Shown here: piece after piece, positions 35,801 to 45,250 of the stretch
Numbering within the stretch: position 1 is the first letter of the stretch
How the letters are laid out: every line of letters begins with the position of its first letter
Assembly: GCF_008704425.1 (NCBI RefSeq)
Contig: NZ_CP023696.1
Coordinates: forward strand, 2,032,501-2,096,500
Length of the DNA: 64,000 bases
Direction: 5' to 3'
Source of the DNA: Streptomyces fradiae ATCC 10745 = DSM 40063
GTDB lineage: Bacteria > Actinomycetota > Actinomycetes > Streptomycetales > Streptomycetaceae
Notes under the pieces: model-generated
Databases searched by the model: none
The model's input: the letters and a program-made list of their open reading frames with translations, nothing else
What the model was told of the DNA's origin: nothing
Program-made: the position numbers and the translations under genes

Positions 35801-38800
35801 CTTGACCTTGCGGCCGAGCTGGTCGTACTCGTAGCGCCAGACGTTGTCCTGCGCGTCGGTGACCGTCTCCAGGAGGCCCTTCGGCGTGTACGTGTACGTC
35901 GTCGCGTCGTAGCCGAGGAGCTCGTTGGGCGCGTCGCCCCGGTAGTGGCGGACTTCGGTGGTCCGGCCGAGGGCATCCGTGATCGTGGTGGTGCCCGTAC
36001 CGCCCTTGGGCGGGTCCACGTCGGTGCGCTCACCGGAGTAGGCGGTCGTCGTCCGCCACTGCTCCACGCCGGAGACGGCGAAGACCTGCGCGGTCTGGCG
36101 GCCCAGGCCGTCGTACTCCATGAGCGTCTGGGCGCCCACCTCGCCGTTGTGGACGAGCAGGAGTTCGTCGGAAGGGGCGCCCGCCGCGTTGTAGGTCGCG
36201 TTGGTCTTCTTCACCTTGCCGACGCCGTCGTAGAAGGTGTCGGCGACCATGCGGGTGCCGCCGGAACCCTCGGTCTGTATCTGCCTCGGGCGCAGGAGGC
36301 TGTCGTAGAGCGTGTGCTCGGCGCCGTACGAGCCGTCGTTCTCGACCTTCTCGGTCTTGATCGCGACGACCTTGTCACGGCGTACGTTGTACGAGTACCT
36401 GATGCTCGGGGTCTGCGCCGACGAGCGGTCGGGGAGCCACACGGAGGTGAGGCGTCCGAGTCCGTCGTAGGCGAGCTGGGTGCGATTGCCGTTCGGGTCG
36501 GTCTGGCCGATGGACGCTCCCCAGGCGGGGGCGTAGTCGGTGGTGGTGACGTGGCCGAGGGCGTTGGTGCGCTTCGTCTGGGAGATCAGACCGTTCGCCT
36601 CGGTGTACGCCGTGGTGGTCTTCGCTCCGGAGGCGTCGGTCTGGGAGAGGGGACGGCCGAAGGCGTCGTACGTCGTCGTGCCGGTCACCTGGTAGGTGGC
36701 GGTGGTGCCGTCGTGCGAGGTGAGGCGCTCGGTCCTGGTGGCGTCCCCCTTCTCCGGCGCGGCGCCGAAGGCGAGGCCGTCGTAGGAGGTGCGCTCGTCC
36801 GCGAGGACCTGCTTGCTCCGGTCCGGGGTGGTGGCGCAGCCGACCGAGACCGACTCGCTTCGTGACGGCAGGGACAGGATGTTCTTGGCCGGGTTGTCCG
36901 CGTACCAGGTCCTGGTGCAGGACTCGTCACCGGACTTCGACACGTCGCCGAGTTCCTCGACCTGGGTGACGCGACCGGTGCCGTTCGCCGTCTCGTAGGT
37001 CGTGGTGGCCTTGGTCTCGCGCCAGGTGCCGTTCGACAGGAGCGTGAAGCCGCGGTTCACCCGGGGCCGGACGATGGTCGCGTGGCTCGTCGCCCACGGC
37101 TGCGTCTGGGTGGCCGTGTGGTGCATCCACGGCTGGGAGATCGTCTTGGCGACGACCTCCCCCTTGTCGTAGGTGGCCGTTTCGAGCTGGTGGCCGGTGA
37201 ATTCCTTCACGTCGGTGTACTCGGCGCCGGTGGAGTCGGCCACCTTGACCGAGCGCGTGCCGCCGGAGGGGTCCTTGTCGCCGTCCATGCCCTGCATGTA
37301 CGTGTAGTCGATGCGGGTCTTCTGCTGCTCGGCGGTGCCGCTGGTGACGGTGACCTTGTCGTAGCCCTGCCAGCCGCCCCAGGTGAGGAACTTCTCCTGG
37401 GTGATGCCGTCCGGCTCGGCCTTGCGCCAGGCGCCCTTGCCCTTCGCGTAGTCGTAGCGGGTGACCAGGCTGTCGCTACCGCCGGTACGGTCGGTCTCGA
37501 TGATCTCGGCCACCACGTACTTGTGGAACCAGTCCGTGATCGGCTCGATGGTGCCGGGCGGCGACCACTTCACGGGGTAGCAGCGCTTGGTGGACGAACC
37601 GGGGGCCGGAAGCGCGCCTGCGGTGCACTCCGCCGGGGCGTAGTTGACGTCGAGCTGTGCCCCGGTCTCGCTCAGGACCGTGGCGAGGCGGAAGCGGTGG
37701 AACGGCGCGATGTTGTCACCGGGCGCGTCGACCCGGTTGACGAGCTGCTCGCCGAAGAGTTCCAGGGAGGGCAGCTTGGCCGCGGTGGTGCCGGCGCGAC
37801 CCTCGTGGTCGATCTTCGACAGCCAGAGCGTCTTCGAGTCGTCGCCGTTGTCGGTGAACAGATGGGTGAACGTCCAGGCGTCCACGTCCTGGTAGGTCGT
37901 GGCGTCCTTGCGCATCTGGGTGGTGACGCCCGTGAGGCGCTTGGTGGTCCAGAACGTCTGGCCGACCTTGCACTTGGTGTCGGGCTTGCACTCCTGGTCC
38001 ACGGGGACATCAGGCCAGTGCGCGGCGTTCGCAGGGATGCGCTTGGCCTCCGCGCAGTCGAACGTGGCCGTGGGCAGGCAGCGTTCGGCGGTGGTGAAGA
38101 CCACACGGGCCGGGGCCTTGGCCGCGTACACCTCGCCGTCGCGCTGACCGTAGTCGATGCGCTTGAGGTAGCCGCCCCGGTGGTAGGGGGTGCCGTTGAC
38201 GTCGGTCTTGCCGCCCAGGGCGTAGTGGTTCGTCTCCGGCTGGTAGAAGTACGACATCACGTTGCCGTGGGCGTCCTTCACGTAGTCCAGGTTCCAGCGC
38301 CACGCCTGCTTGCAGTGGGCGTTGGCGAAGGTGGCGTTGTGGCAGGGCTCGCCCGCGTCGTCGCCGAAGACGGGCACCGTCCAGGTGGACGCGGTCTCCT
38401 CGTTGCCGCTCGCCCAGCCGGGGAGGCGGTTGAGACCGAAGTAGTACTCGGTGCCGTCGGTGGTGGTGACGCGCCAGTACTCGTTGTCGTTGTCGCCGTT
38501 GACGGTGTTCGTCAGCTTCTCGACCTTGGCGCCCTCGTCGGAGGCGAGGTGCCACTTGCCGGTCTTGTCGTCCTTGACGAGTTCGGTGGCGCTGCCGTTG
38601 AGGAGGATCGTGGCGTTGTCGAACGCCCAGCACTGCTCGCCGGATCCCGCGTGGCCGTCGTCGGAGCACGGCTTGTAGCGGCGCTCGATGTAGCCCGGGT
38701 CGTACGAGAAGCCCTCGCCGATCCAGGAGCCCTGGTTGTTGGTGGCCGAGGTGCGGCCGTCGGCGGACTGGGAGGAGTACCCGAGGCCGAGGCTCGGCAC

Positions 38801-39715
38801 CTGGCCGCCGGGGGTCGGCACCGTGCGGAGCGGATAGCTCCAGGAGAAGCCGCCCGACGACGCGGAGACGTTCCAGCTGGCGGACGGCGAGAGCGCCGTG
38901 GCCTTGTACGTGCCCTGCGCGGAGGACGGACCCGACGTCACGGCGACCAGCGGGGCGCCGTCGACGGCCATGGTGGAGGGGCCGGCGTCGGCGGGCGCGG
39001 CCGTGACGTCGGCGGCCAGGGTCCGGCTCTTCGCGTCGTTGACCGTCGCGAGCGGCTTCGGCGCCTCGGGGCACTTCGCGGAGCCGGGCTGCGCGTACGC
39101 GGCGCAGGCCGGGAGCTGGACGAGGTGGAGGCGGGAGCCGTAGCTGCCGCCGTACCCCTCGGCGAAGGACGAGTAGCCGACGGTGACGCGGACCTCGGCC
39201 GCCTTGTCGCCGTCGTCCGCGCGCTCCAGCCGGAGGAGGCTGCTGACGCCGAGCTGCGCGGCGCGCGCCGGGTCGAGGACGTCGACCTTGACCTTGCCGG
39301 GGGTCGCGGGCGAGGCCTTGGCGGAAGGCGCGGCGGGGCCTGCCTTGGCTTGGGCCGGGGCCTGCGGGGCCGTGACGGAGACGGGGAGGCCGCCCGGTGT
39401 CGCCACTGCGGGCTTCTTCGAGCCGGCTGCCGCCACGGCGACTTCCGCGCTGCCCTGCCTGGGCCAGGACGCCCGGTCGAGCCCGGTGACCGCGGCCTTG
39501 CGGGCGGGGTCGGAGGGGCGGGGTGCGGCCTTGGCGTCGGTGCCTTCGGCGGGATCGCCGAAGTCCTGGACGCCGGGCCTGCCGCGGCCTCTGTCCTCTG
39601 CGTAGGCGATGGACTGGACGGTGGACGCGGTCAGTGTCAGGGAGAGGCCGAGGACGGTCGCGGCGACCGCGCCTCTCGGCAGGCGGTGGCGCAGCAGGCG
39701 GCCACGTAGAGACAT
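32804..39715 (-). CDS. Secreted RHS-repeat polymorphic toxin with HINT pre-toxin domain
   Basis: A 2303-residue exported protein. A signal peptide lies in residues 1-43 (GAVAATVLGLSLTLTASTVQ, cut near AYA). A long N-terminal region has SYPLRTVPTPGGQVPSLGLG and Cys-containing blocks, then many RHS/YD repeats (YDGLGRLTSVWLPD, RYDELDRPVAVTDARGK), and the RHS core near residues 1790-1868 (DPYGVERGQ ... LGAREYDPVIGKFISVDP). A helical pre-toxin region (1869-2040) and a HINT autoprotease (about 2041-2185, from GCHSFLPGTLVLLEDG to VLVHN, with TTTHPFWVES) follow. The last 118 residues, from Cys2186, form an unrecognised tip with MCPSC and many charged residues. HINT should cleave at HN/C and release the tip. 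The start ATG is 39715; the frame stays open to 43084 only because it shadows the upstream gene. Confidence 0.88.
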   Translation of the reverse strand: MSLRGRLLRHRLPRGAVAATVLGLSLTLTASTVQSIAYAEDRGRGRPGVQDFGDPAEGTDAKAAPRPSDPARKAAVTGLDRASWPRQGSAEVAVAAAGSKKPAVATPGGLPVSVTAPQAPAQAKAGPAAPSAKASPATPGKVKVDVLDPARAAQLGVSSLLRLERADDGDKAAEVRVTVGYSSFAEGYGGSYGSRLHLVQLPACAAYAQPGSAKCPEAPKPLATVNDAKSRTLAADVTAAPADAGPSTMAVDGAPLVAVTSGPSSAQGTYKATALSPSASWNVSASSGGFSWSYPLRTVPTPGGQVPSLGLGYSSQSADGRTSATNNQGSWIGEGFSYDPGYIERRYKPCSDDGHAGSGEQCWAFDNATILLNGSATELVKDDKTGKWHLASDEGAKVEKLTNTVNGDNDNEYWRVTTTDGTEYYFGLNRLPGWASGNEETASTWTVPVFGDDAGEPCHNATFANAHCKQAWRWNLDYVKDAHGNVMSYFYQPETNHYALGGKTDVNGTPYHRGGYLKRIDYGQRDGEVYAAKAPARVVFTTAERCLPTATFDCAEAKRIPANAAHWPDVPVDQECKPDTKCKVGQTFWTTKRLTGVTTQMRKDATTYQDVDAWTFTHLFTDNGDDSKTLWLSKIDHEGRAGTTAAKLPSLELFGEQLVNRVDAPGDNIAPFHRFRLATVLSETGAQLDVNYAPAECTAGALPAPGSSTKRCYPVKWSPPGTIEPITDWFHKYVVAEIIETDRTGGSDSLVTRYDYAKGKGAWRKAEPDGITQEKFLTWGGWQGYDKVTVTSGTAEQQKTRIDYTYMQGMDGDKDPSGGTRSVKVADSTGAEYTDVKEFTGHQLETATYDKGEVVAKTISQPWMHHTATQTQPWATSHATIVRPRVNRGFTLLSNGTWRETKATTTYETANGTGRVTQVEELGDVSKSGDESCTRTWYADNPAKNILSLPSRSESVSVGCATTPDRSKQVLADERTSYDGLAFGAAPEKGDATRTERLTSHDGTTATYQVTGTTTYDAFGRPLSQTDASGAKTTTAYTEANGLISQTKRTNALGHVTTTDYAPAWGASIGQTDPNGNRTQLAYDGLGRLTSVWLPDRSSAQTPSIRYSYNVRRDKVVAIKTEKVENDGSYGAEHTLYDSLLRPRQIQTEGSGGTRMVADTFYDGVGKVKKTNATYNAAGAPSDELLLVHNGEVGAQTLMEYDGLGRQTAQVFAVSGVEQWRTTTAYSGERTDVDPPKGGTGTTTITDALGRTTEVRHYRGDAPNELLGYDATTYTYTPKGLLETVTDAQDNVWRYEYDQLGRKVKSVDPDAGTSTTRYDELDRPVAVTDARGKRTSTVYDKLGRVTATWQGAPDTGTKLSETRYDKAGWLGKAWANLTYTSPTEYFASVVQEMDRFYQPLKTMHVVPESQGALAGNYLYTSSYNRDGTLQGSSLPAAGGLPAEGLVYGYDELQRPKSMSGYVTDAVYSGQSHLQQLELFTGTGKKVWNTFAYEKGTDRLTRSLVDVYGAPARVKESTYSYDQAGNVLSVADTANTAAPDVQCFRYDNRQRLAAAWTPAATATDASGSGTIGSTAPVSGSGPAACQAAPGASALGGPAPYWKSYVTDAIGNRTSETVHDTSLDASKDITRTYTYGAAGAAGNGPHQLTKVVEKTPTGDRQSTYEYDAAGNTTKRVIGGDAQVLEWNDQGKLAKATEANGTETTYLYDGSGNRIQRKDPTGTTVYLPGMELKLSADGTKTEATRYYTFAGQTVAVRTDDNKVSFIASDHHGTGEVAIDSATGAVSQRRFDPYGVERGQATGTWPGEKGYVGGTIDKSTGLTHLGAREYDPVIGKFISVDPIIDYTQPQQMNGYAYANNSPVTLSDPSGLMPAECMTREIDCRHGRPTGKSDPVDDAESDVNEAKKIFSGAEEQKSDARQRIKKAAKTLIKIVKDELGITAAFDCVSSGDLGACGETLLNIAGSFAGGIAGKLLAKYGMPWNIKKGYALGKRIVGLVGELIDGVKGYFEAGKAVDRARGVLAKAQDKLAAARKKAAQLRLKTGCHSFLPGTLVLLEDGTTKPIEEVELGDKLKVTDPETGETTVREVAGTIVTEDDKHFVDLTIEGGTGRPEALISTTTHPFWVESENRWIEAGDLKPGMELRTADGDVAPVKSVRPFDQRQRTHDLTLTDIHTYYVLAGAASVLVHNCGGIDDDAHAALQDRHGNDIADGVDYNVQRMCPSCNSASDAADHTISGIGGNTDELGRYLAGQRDLGMTHVDRRKPGTTARRDESRVDSRGRGVTIVQNSYMVHAYHQSLDEFNSIFN

Positions 39716-39804
39716 CAGAGGGCTCCGAGGGTCGGATTCCGGATGGGGTGGAGCGTGAGGGGTGCGCCGACGCCGCCGTGGCGGTGTCGGCGCACCGGGA
39801 GGTG

Positions 39805-42800
39805 TCAGATGTCGGTCAGTGGCGCCAGAAGGGCCATCCTCTGGACGGCCGTCGTGTCGGCGGCACCGCTGTACACACGGACCTCGTCGAGGGAGCCGGC
39901 GAGGTACTCGCTGTCGCCGGTCAGGGACCGGCCGATCTGGAGACCGCCCGTCGCGGACCACAGCGTGTCCTCCATGCGGTCGGCGGCGGCCGCGAGTTGC
40001 CCGTTGACGTACAGCCGGATGTCGTTGGCGAAGGCGTCGTAGACGACCGCCAGGTGCTGACCGGCCCCCTCGTTGTCGGGCAGCTGCTGGTCGTCCCGGA
40101 AGACCCGCACCTCCGCCGTCGTCTCGTCGGACCGGGCGACGGCCAGTTCCCACGCCGGTAGTTCGGTCGCGGAGCCTGGTCGGTAGCGCACCACCGCGCG
40201 GTTGGCGTGGGTGCCGGGCAGCGACAGGACGGTCTGCGGGGCGGTCGCGTCGAGCGAGGTGAGCTGCACCCGGGCGGTCATCGTGAAGCTGGTGCCGCCC
40301 GTGATCGGCGGGGCCGCCGTCGCGGCGTGGTCGCCGTCTCCGTCGAGGACCAGGTGGCCGTCGCCGACGAGGGCGGCCTCGTCGAAGACCGGGTCCGCCG
40401 GGCGGTACACGTACGCGTCGCCGTGCAGCTGGAGCGGGGCGCCGCCGCCGGTCTCCGGGGAGGCGCCGTTCGTCGCCGTGTCGAGCTGCCAGTAGCCCTT
40501 GCGTACCGGCTTGACCGTCATCAGCTCCGCCACCTGCGCGGCGGGCAGGACGCGGTCGAAGACGCGGACCTCGGCGAGGTCGCCGGTGAAGTGGCCGCGG
40601 TAGCCGGTCTTCGCCGTGGAGCGGCCGATCTGGAGCGGGCCGTACGACCTCCATGCGGAGAGGCGCGGCGAGCTGCCCTTGAGCGTCTCGTTGACGTAGA
40701 GCTTCAGCTGCGCCTGCTGGGCGTCGTAGACGCCTGTCAGCAGGACCCACTGGTCCTTCACGACGGTGAGGCCGGTGGCCGCCGCGCGCCACTCGCCGAC
40801 GCTCTGCACGTCGGTGCGCGGGACGGAGAACGCCCAGGTCCTGGCGACGGCGTTGTAGCCGAGTGTGAAGCCGGGCTCGCCCGTGCCGTCCTGGCTGACG
40901 ACGGTCATGTCGCGGCTCAGGTCGGTGGGGCGCACCCAGGCGCTGACGCTGAAGCCGCCGGCGGTGTCGAGGACGGTCTGGCCGGCGTCCAGGTACGCCT
41001 CGGCGGTGCCGTCGAGGCGTACCGCGGAGTCGACCTTGCCGCCGGGTCCCTCGACGCCGAAGGTCACGCCGCCGCCGGCCGAAGCGGAGAACTTCTCCTG
41101 CTCGTCGTGGGCCTCGGTGCTGCCGGCCGGGTCGGCGAGGCTCCACTGGGCGGCGGCCGACTTGCCCTCGGTGACGTTGAACTCGTAGCGGTGCACGGTG
41201 CTCGGGTTCTCGGCCCTGTCGACGGCGACGACTTCCAGCCAGTGCGGGCCGGGGCGGCTCGGCATCCACTGGACGGACGCCGGGCCGCCGGGTGCGGCGG
41301 GGGTGACGGTGGTGGCGGGGGACGCGGTGGAGTCGAAGGCGTAGCGGTACTTGACCACGTCGGTGTCGGGGATGGAGTCGTTCCGGTTCGGCGAGAAGGT
41401 GAAGGTGCCGTACGTGCCGACGCCGTCGTGCCACACGCTGTCGGCCGGGTACTGCTCGGACAGGACGTTCGGCTTGCCGGGCAGGGTGGCGTCGTAGACG
41501 AACTCGCACTTGGTGGCCGACCAGGGCCCCCAGCCGTCGCCGTCGAAGGCGCGGGCGCTCCAGGAGACGACCCTGTTCTGCGGGATGGTGGAGTGGACCT
41601 GGTGCCAGAACCTGGTCCCGGCCACGGGCGCCATGTAGCCGGTGTCCGCGGTGTACGACTTGGCGACGCCGGCGGCGTCCGTCCACTCGACCTTGAACTG
41701 GACCTTCACCTTGTCGGTGAGGCCGCCCGCGTGGTCGGGGTCGCGGGCCTCGGTGTACAGCTTCGGGGGCACCTCGGTGTAGGGGCGTGCCGTGCCCGTC
41801 TTGCAGCTGCCGCCCGGGTTGCTCGACATCAGCGCACCGGTGATCTGCGACGGCAGGGTGTTGTAGCTGACGGAGAGGTAGGCGTTGCCGCAGACCCGCT
41901 TCCACTGGGAGAAGGTGCCCTCGTCCTGGGCGCGCAGTCCGAGCGACATCGCCGTCCAGCCGCCGTTGGCGGCCGCTCTGACCTGGTTGGTCAGCTCGCC
42001 GGTGGGGCCGCTCTCGAAGTGGAGGTTGGCCTGGCTGGAGCAGCCGGCGGGCGAGATCGCCTTGCTGACGGTCTGGAGGTGGTCGGCCCACTGGGTGCTG
42101 GTGTTGGACCAGTTGGTGCTCGCGGTGATCGTGTGGTTGGCGCCGCCGATCCGGTACAGCTGGATGGGCATGGCGACCGGCTGGGCCTGGTAGATGTGCG
42201 TGACGCGAGCGGAGAACGTCGCCCCGAGGATCTGCTTGCCCTTGTAGAAGGACGTCGGCATGGTGAACATCACACGCCGTACGCCGACGCCGTTGCAGGA
42301 CACCGGGTTGTAGTCGGTGGGGCAGCGGCCCACACCGGCGCCGTCGCTGTACTTCCAGTCCTGTTCGGTCGGGAAGCCGGACATGACGCCGGTCCAGGCG
42401 CTGCGCGAGGTGGTGCGCTGGATGGGGTCGATGACGACCGGGAAGACCGTGCCGGGGCCGGTGAGGAGCGTGCGGTCGGGGATCAGCCGCAGCGTGTCCT
42501 CGGCGACCTCGACACCGAGCGGTGCCGTACGGCCGCCTCCGCCGGGACCCTCCAGGGCCGGTGCGGGCGCGGGGGCGTCCGCGGCGAGGGCGCGGGCGAC
42601 GGCCTTGGCGCCCTGCGGCCTGGTGGCGGTCTCCTCCACGGAGGCGGAGTCCCACATGACCGGCTTGCCCGCCTGGAAGACGGTGCCGCCGACGGCGGCG
42701 TCCTCCGCCTTGAGGGCCCCGGAGGCGTCCTTCGAGACCTTCAGGCCCTTGGCCGTCATGCCCAGGTCGATCCGGGCGAGCCGGGGGTCCGCCGCGGCCG

Positions 42801-43401
42801 CGGGCGTCCTGACGACCAGGAGGTGGGCGAAGCCGTCGGCCTCGGCGCGGACCGTCAGGTCGACACCCGGCAGCGCGTCGGCGTACGTCGCCGTGTCGCC
42901 TTCCAACCGGGGCGCGGGAAGCTTGCCGTACGGCCACGTCAGGGCGAACGCGCGACCCGCCCGGCGGAGGGTGGCGAAGGGTTTGCCGGCCTCGCCGGAC
43001 GAGAAGGCCAGGTCGACGGTGCTCGCCTTCGGCCCGAGGGTGCCGTCCGCGCGCCTGACGAGGGTCGTGTCGACCTCGGCCCACGCGCCGTCCCGCACGG
43101 TCCGCACGGGTTCGGTGTACTCGCGCGCCGTGAAGGAGCCGTCGGGTTCGGCGAAGACGTCGCGGCGCTCCCCGCGCAGGCCGAGCACCTCGACGCGCTT
43201 GCCGCTCTTACGCGCGGCGTCCTTGGCGGCCTCCTCGGTGGCGGCCTGGGCGGGCGCGGCCTGGGGGACGGCGGTCGTTGCGGTGGTGGCGGTCCGGTCG
43301 GGCTCGGGGAGCCCGGTCAGCCCGGCGGCGAGGACGGCGCCCGCCGTCGCGGCGACCGCCGCACCGCGCAGCAGACCGGTGCGGCGTATGCGGGTGGACA
43401 C
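39805..43401 (-). CDS. Secreted DNRLRE/LamG-domain protein preceding the RHS toxin
   Basis: An exported protein of 1198 residues. The signal peptide (RGAAVAATAGAVLAAGLTG) is followed by EVLGLRGERRDVFAEPDGS, a module often found at the front of actinobacterial RHS-system proteins. A DNRLRE-like region holds four Cys (GRCPTDYNPVSCNGVG, AGCSSQANLHFES, RVCGNAYLSVSYN), then a fibronectin-like part. Two LamG/concanavalin domains end the protein (about residues 770-960 and 1000-1190; note GGFSVSAWVRP and TSFTMTARVQL). The GTG at 43401 has GAAGGA upstream. It lies 59 bp after the FG-GAP gene and 89 bp before the RHS gene, so it probably helps display, deliver or anchor the toxin; that role is inference. 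Confidence 0.82.
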   Translation of the reverse strand: MSTRIRRTGLLRGAAVAATAGAVLAAGLTGLPEPDRTATTATTAVPQAAPAQAATEEAAKDAARKSGKRVEVLGLRGERRDVFAEPDGSFTAREYTEPVRTVRDGAWAEVDTTLVRRADGTLGPKASTVDLAFSSGEAGKPFATLRRAGRAFALTWPYGKLPAPRLEGDTATYADALPGVDLTVRAEADGFAHLLVVRTPAAAADPRLARIDLGMTAKGLKVSKDASGALKAEDAAVGGTVFQAGKPVMWDSASVEETATRPQGAKAVARALAADAPAPAPALEGPGGGGRTAPLGVEVAEDTLRLIPDRTLLTGPGTVFPVVIDPIQRTTSRSAWTGVMSGFPTEQDWKYSDGAGVGRCPTDYNPVSCNGVGVRRVMFTMPTSFYKGKQILGATFSARVTHIYQAQPVAMPIQLYRIGGANHTITASTNWSNTSTQWADHLQTVSKAISPAGCSSQANLHFESGPTGELTNQVRAAANGGWTAMSLGLRAQDEGTFSQWKRVCGNAYLSVSYNTLPSQITGALMSSNPGGSCKTGTARPYTEVPPKLYTEARDPDHAGGLTDKVKVQFKVEWTDAAGVAKSYTADTGYMAPVAGTRFWHQVHSTIPQNRVVSWSARAFDGDGWGPWSATKCEFVYDATLPGKPNVLSEQYPADSVWHDGVGTYGTFTFSPNRNDSIPDTDVVKYRYAFDSTASPATTVTPAAPGGPASVQWMPSRPGPHWLEVVAVDRAENPSTVHRYEFNVTEGKSAAAQWSLADPAGSTEAHDEQEKFSASAGGGVTFGVEGPGGKVDSAVRLDGTAEAYLDAGQTVLDTAGGFSVSAWVRPTDLSRDMTVVSQDGTGEPGFTLGYNAVARTWAFSVPRTDVQSVGEWRAAATGLTVVKDQWVLLTGVYDAQQAQLKLYVNETLKGSSPRLSAWRSYGPLQIGRSTAKTGYRGHFTGDLAEVRVFDRVLPAAQVAELMTVKPVRKGYWQLDTATNGASPETGGGAPLQLHGDAYVYRPADPVFDEAALVGDGHLVLDGDGDHAATAAPPITGGTSFTMTARVQLTSLDATAPQTVLSLPGTHANRAVVRYRPGSATELPAWELAVARSDETTAEVRVFRDDQQLPDNEGAGQHLAVVYDAFANDIRLYVNGQLAAAADRMEDTLWSATGGLQIGRSLTGDSEYLAGSLDEVRVYSGAADTTAVQRMALLAPLTDI

Positions 43402-43460
43402 GTGGTTCCTTCCCCCGTCGGTTCTTCCGGTGGTGTCGTGGGCCGGGGTACGGGGCGGGG

Positions 43461-44996
43461 TCATCGGACCACCGCGCCGAACGCGCCGTCGCCCGCGGGG
43501 ATGCCGTCCTGGCCGGGCTGCCAGGTCCGGGTGGGGGCTTGGCCGGTCGTCGCGTTCCACGGGAAGGCGTGGACGGCATGGCCCTCGGCGGGGCCGTACG
43601 GCATGCCGACGAACAGATCGGTGCGGGTCGCGCCGAGGCTGACGCCCGCGAGCTGCCGCGAGGCGGGTGGGGAGGGGATTCCGGCGCCGGGTTCGAGCCA
43701 GGCGTCGCTCGCGCCCGGAGCCCCGAGGAACGGGAAGATCTGGACACCGCCCTTGTCGACGTGTTCCTCGGTGGACTCCTCGCCGGGCACGCCCACGGCG
43801 AGCCGCATGGTGGCGGCCGTCCCCACCGAGGCCGGGTCGGTGTTGGTGGCGGTCAGCGTCTGACCGAAGAAGTCGCCGGGCTCGGCCTCGCCCTCGACGT
43901 CCGCGGTGTTCTGGTCGATCCAGCCGAGGTGGGTGACTCCGCCGGTGGCCGAGATCTGGTACGTCTGCACGGCCCCGGCGTCCATCACGTCGGCGAGGTC
44001 CTCTCCGGGGACCCCTACGGCCAGCAGGTACTCGGACGGCGAGGAGGCCGTGGAGGGCCGGTAGGGCACGAACGCCATCGACGTGCCGTACCGGTCGCCG
44101 GTCTCCGCCGACTTCTCCGAGCCGGCCGCCCGGAGCTGGCCCATGCCGAAGCTCGGCGCGGGGATGCCGTCGGTGTTGATGGAGGTGCGGAACGCCATGA
44201 CGACTCCGGCGGACTGGTCGGTGTCGACCGATTCCCCGGGCACGCCGACGACGAAGAAACCGCCGGACGCGACGATGGCCGAGCCGAACTCGTCGTACGC
44301 CTCCCGCTCCTCCCAGACGCCGGGGCTGTCCTGGTCGAAGGAGACGGCGCGGAAGTCCGTGCCGTACACGGCGGAGACGAGGCCGCTGTCGGTCCTGCCG
44401 GAGACGTCCTCGCCGGGCGCTCCGATCACCAGGTACGGGACCCCGGTGGCCGACCGGGTCGCGGCGACGGCGTACCCGACCCGGTCCTCGGGCTCGGCGG
44501 TCTCGGCGAGGGCCGCGCCCTGCCGGAAGCCCTTGTCGGGCGTGCCCTGCCCGATGCCCAGCGGCGAGCCGTAGATCAGGTGGACGAGTCCGGCGTCGGG
44601 CACCTCGCCGACGTCCTCGTACGGGATGCCGACCGCCAGGTCGCTGCAGCCGTCGAGGTTCGCGTCGTAGACCGCGAGGGAGAAGCCGAACTGGTCGCCC
44701 GGCTCCGCGCCGTCGGAGACGTTCGGCATGGACTGGTGCACCTGCACCGTCCCTTTTCCGCCACCCAGGACGACGTGGACCTGCCCGGCCGCCGCCATCC
44801 CCTCCACCGTGGCCTGCGGGTCCGCGATGACCATGTCCCGCAGTCCGTCGCCGTTGAAGTCGCTCTCCACGCCGCCCGCGCAGGTCTCGGCGGCGGCGGC
44901 CGGCTGTCCGGCCACCGCCCCCGGTCCCAGCGCGAGACACGCGGCGGCCAGGGCCCCGGCGGCCAGACGCCGCCGGGGCCTTCCCGTGCCGGACAT
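43461..44996 (-). CDS. Secreted FG-GAP beta-propeller protein
   Basis: The 511-residue exported protein has an Arg-rich signal peptide (RPRRRLAAGALAAACLALGPGAVAG). At least seven FG-GAP/integrin-alpha-like repeats follow: SDFNGDGLRDMVIADPQ, GDQFGFSLAVYDANLDGCSD, IGAPGEDVSG, VGVPGESVDT, VGVPGEDLAD, VGVPGEESTE and VGMPYG. The Asp/Gly/Asn loops should bind calcium. The ATG at 44996 has GGTGGGGG upstream; a GTG at 45008 is an alternative. It is the first gene of the operon that continues with the LamG and RHS genes, and it may act as an adhesion or delivery partner, or be a substrate-binding surface protein in its own right. Confidence 0.85.
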   Translation of the reverse strand: MSGTGRPRRRLAAGALAAACLALGPGAVAGQPAAAAETCAGGVESDFNGDGLRDMVIADPQATVEGMAAAGQVHVVLGGGKGTVQVHQSMPNVSDGAEPGDQFGFSLAVYDANLDGCSDLAVGIPYEDVGEVPDAGLVHLIYGSPLGIGQGTPDKGFRQGAALAETAEPEDRVGYAVAATRSATGVPYLVIGAPGEDVSGRTDSGLVSAVYGTDFRAVSFDQDSPGVWEEREAYDEFGSAIVASGGFFVVGVPGESVDTDQSAGVVMAFRTSINTDGIPAPSFGMGQLRAAGSEKSAETGDRYGTSMAFVPYRPSTASSPSEYLLAVGVPGEDLADVMDAGAVQTYQISATGGVTHLGWIDQNTADVEGEAEPGDFFGQTLTATNTDPASVGTAATMRLAVGVPGEESTEEHVDKGGVQIFPFLGAPGASDAWLEPGAGIPSPPASRQLAGVSLGATRTDLFVGMPYGPAEGHAVHAFPWNATTGQAPTRTWQPGQDGIPAGDGAFGAVVR

Positions 44997-45020
44997 GTAT
45001 GCCCCCACCCGAATGAATGT

Positions 45021-45030
45021 GCGTTAACGC
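45021..45030. promoter_or_regulatory. GCGTTAACGC palindrome upstream of the FG-GAP operon
   Basis: Perfect 10-bp palindrome centred 30 bp upstream of the ATG. The core CGTTAACG is repeated at 63648-63657 in front of the sugar-nucleotide operon. It may be an operator. Confidence 0.4.
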
Positions 45031-45250
45031 GCTAGATCATTTCGGTAGCCGAGGGCGCACTCAAGGTGGTTTCGAGACACGATCACCACCCGACAGTCAC
45101 GCTTTCATCACACACGGTCCGTAAATCACCGCTCTCCACCCCTACCCGGACAAGCCGCCCTGGCCCCGGGGGGTGCCGTCCCGACGCCGTATGCTCGGGG
45201 AAACCGCGCGGCCGTCCGACCCGCCGGCGGGATCCTGAGGTGAAGGTGCA

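Noticed and set aside
39716..43084. The frame of the RHS gene stays open upstream, giving a 3426-residue protein
   Set aside because: The added part is an out-of-frame reading of the LamG gene, full of Arg/Pro/Gly. The RHS protein has its own signal peptide at 39715.
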